DNA from: Vibrio sinensis
GTDB lineage: Bacteria; Pseudomonadota; Gammaproteobacteria; Enterobacterales; Vibrionaceae
Direction: 5' to 3'
DNA: 64,000 nt
NCBI RefSeq assembly: GCF_003605645.1
Contig: NZ_QVMU01000016.1
Coordinates: forward strand, 20,958-84,957
Positions 62,780 through 64,000 of this stretch are shown piece by piece; the first letter of the stretch is position 1; the number at the start of each line of letters is the position of its first letter. Made by a program: the position numbers and the translations under genes. The notes below the pieces were generated by a model. It saw only the letters and a program-made list of their open reading frames with translations, did not search any database and was not told the origin of the DNA.

Positions 62780-63937
62780 TTAAACCATCACTAAGCCTGC
62801 GCCATCTTTCGCTTGGCAGACATAAATCGATTCTTTTAGCCCAGTAGCTGCTCGGTATTGAGCCTCAACTGCCGTCTGGATTTGTGCGACCAATTCTGGT
62901 GGACAAAGGGCTACTATACAGCCACCAAAACCGCCACCTGTCATGCGAACCCCGCCTCGCTCGCCGATCACGTCTTTGACGATATCAACTAAAAGATCGA
63001 CTTCTTTCACCGTGATTTCAAAATCATCGCGCATTGAGGCGTGAGACTGAGCCATCAATTCGCCCATTCGTTTCATATCATTCGCGCGCAGTGCATGAGC
63101 GGCTTCAACAGTGCGATCATTTTCTGTGATCACATGACGAGCTCGTTTTGCGACCATGTCATCCAACTCCGTGACTTTGGCATTAAACTGCTCAATAGTG
63201 ACATCACGTAGTGCTTTAACACCAAAGATTCGCGCAGCTTCTTCACACTGTTCACGACGAGTGTTGTATTCGCTATCAACCAAGCCGCGCTTCTTGTTCG
63301 AGTTTATAATCACAACAGAAACATCTTTTGGCATAGAAACAGCTTGAGTCTCCAAACTGCGGCAATCTAGCAACATAGCGTGATTTTCACGACCTTCTGC
63401 TGAGATCATTTGATCCATAATGCCGCAGTTGCAGCCAACAAATTCGTTTTCTGCTTGCTGACCGTTTAGCGCGACTTCAGCTTGGCTAATTTCTAAGTTA
63501 AACAACACCTTAAATGTTTGACCAATGACTACTTCCAATGCCGCAGATGAACTCAACCCTGCCCCCTGAGGCACATTGCCGCTTACTGAAATATCTGCAC
63601 CGGTGAATTGATAGCCACGAGCAAGAAGACACTTCACCACGCCACGAATGTAGTTCGCCCACATTTTATTTTGTTGGAATGTAATTTCTTGAGTGATATC
63701 GAACTCATCAACAGCATTACCATAATCCACGGATACGACGCGCACTAAGTTATCTTCACGCTTTGCCGCAGCCACAACGGTTTGGTAGTTGATCGCACAA
63801 GGCAGCACAAAGCCATCGTTGTAATCCGTATGTTCACCGATTAAGTTCACACGCCCAGGCGCTTGAATAATGTGGCTCGGCGCATAGCCCAACACTTGTT
63901 CAAAAGATGTTTTCACGTTTTGGATTAGATCAGACAT
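62780..63937 (-). CDS. galK: Galactokinase
   Basis: 385 residues, GHMP kinase. GRVNLIGEHTDYNDGFVLP (about 28-46, galactose signature), PQGAGLSSSAALEVVIG (ATP loop, about 119-135), catalytic CGIMDQMIS (Asp) and GGRMTGGGFGGCIVAL near the end. It makes galactose-1-P. It heads the galK-galM pair here; galE/galT are presumably beyond the window. Confidence 0.95.
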   Translation of the reverse strand: MSDLIQNVKTSFEQVLGYAPSHIIQAPGRVNLIGEHTDYNDGFVLPCAINYQTVVAAAKREDNLVRVVSVDYGNAVDEFDITQEITFQQNKMWANYIRGVVKCLLARGYQFTGADISVSGNVPQGAGLSSSAALEVVIGQTFKVLFNLEISQAEVALNGQQAENEFVGCNCGIMDQMISAEGRENHAMLLDCRSLETQAVSMPKDVSVVIINSNKKRGLVDSEYNTRREQCEEAARIFGVKALRDVTIEQFNAKVTELDDMVAKRARHVITENDRTVEAAHALRANDMKRMGELMAQSHASMRDDFEITVKEVDLLVDIVKDVIGERGGVRMTGGGFGGCIVALCPPELVAQIQTAVEAQYRAATGLKESIYVCQAKDGAGLVMV

Positions 63938-63978
63938 AGTAAATTCTCAAAAAGTTGTTATTGGTTTAACGGGTGTAA

Positions 63979-63997
63979 CCCCACCCTAACCCTCCCC
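63979..63997 (-). repeat. G-rich tract just upstream of galK, truncated dispersed element
   Basis: The minus strand reads GGGGAGGGTTAGGGTGGGG, four runs of 3-4 G with loops of 1, 3 and 1. It can form a G-quadruplex and looks like half of the CCCTCCCCTTA-type intergenic repeat common in vibrios. The other half would lie beyond base 64000. Confidence 0.6.
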
Positions 63998-64000
63998 TTA

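Noticed and set aside
1..64000. CRISPR arrays, tRNA or rRNA genes, prophage
   Set aside because: No regular spaced repeats, cloverleaf-like or rRNA sequences, and no phage structural genes were seen.

Overview
This window looks like chromosomal DNA of a Vibrio or close Vibrionaceae relative. That is an inference from moderate AT-rich composition, Vibrio-type FabV, GalR-galM-galK, TyrS and porin genes, dense hairpin terminators and many LysR/LacI-regulated carbon-source islands. No tRNA, rRNA, CRISPR array or clear insertion sequence was seen. Most of the window is a chain of self-contained catabolic or transport modules, each with its own regulator.

Region by region: (1) 1-9.1 kb holds an edge-truncated MscK channel, YghU glutathione transferase, an overlapping pair of a heme-oxygenase-like diiron protein and an unidentified small protein, a secreted rhodanese, an NlpE-like lipoprotein and a Bcr/CflA-type efflux pump. 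(2) 9.4-15.9 kb is a complete PTS operon with EIIC, EIIB, class II aldolase, an archaeal-type TIM-like isomerase, a YjbQ protein, EIIA, a private HPr and a degenerate Enzyme I that has lost its catalytic residues. A GntR regulator faces it, and two GTATAC palindromes one helical turn apart sit upstream. I cannot match this set to a pathway I know; it is the best candidate for an undescribed system. (3) 16-19.4 kb holds a SYLF-domain protein, a LuxR-type regulator and tyrS. (4) 19.4-26.5 kb is an MFS/esterase/porin operon followed by FabV, MaoC hydratase and a CoA-transferase, which together could reduce 3-hydroxyacids to saturated acids. (5) 26.9-32.1 kb holds RraA-like, RidA and SelA-like PLP proteins with an IclR regulator and a sodium symporter. 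(6) 32.5-37.1 kb holds a TauE/SafE exporter, a D-cysteine desulfhydrase/CuyA-type enzyme, an NhaC-type transporter and a LysR regulator, compatible with cysteate or D-cysteine use.

(7) 37.2-38.4 kb codes for two small envelope proteins. (8) 38.4-44.1 kb is an alpha-galactoside cassette (FucP-like MFS, MelB symporter, GH36 alpha-galactosidase, LacI) with two operators, bounded on both sides by the same 31-base terminator hairpin. (9) 44.2-52.6 kb is a SorC-regulated operon: FucU-like mutarotase, ribose-type ABC importer, MtnK, MtnA and class II aldolase, i.e. a DHAP shunt for 5-methylthioribose/5-deoxyribose with its own importer. (10) 52.8-57.2 kb holds an acetoacetyl-CoA reductase and a thiolase between two LysR genes. 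(11) 57.2-60.3 kb holds an unknown secreted protein behind PurR-like and CRP sites, and a zinc-ribbon transposase-like protein. (12) 60.4-64 kb holds galR, galM and galK.

Links between modules: galactose released by the GH36 enzyme can enter GalM/GalK. The thiolase and reductase of region 10 would supply the 3-hydroxybutyryl-CoA that the MaoC-FabV-CoA-transferase set of region 4 could reduce. Start codons were chosen from Shine-Dalgarno spacing where visible. Functions are by family recognition; no database search was possible.
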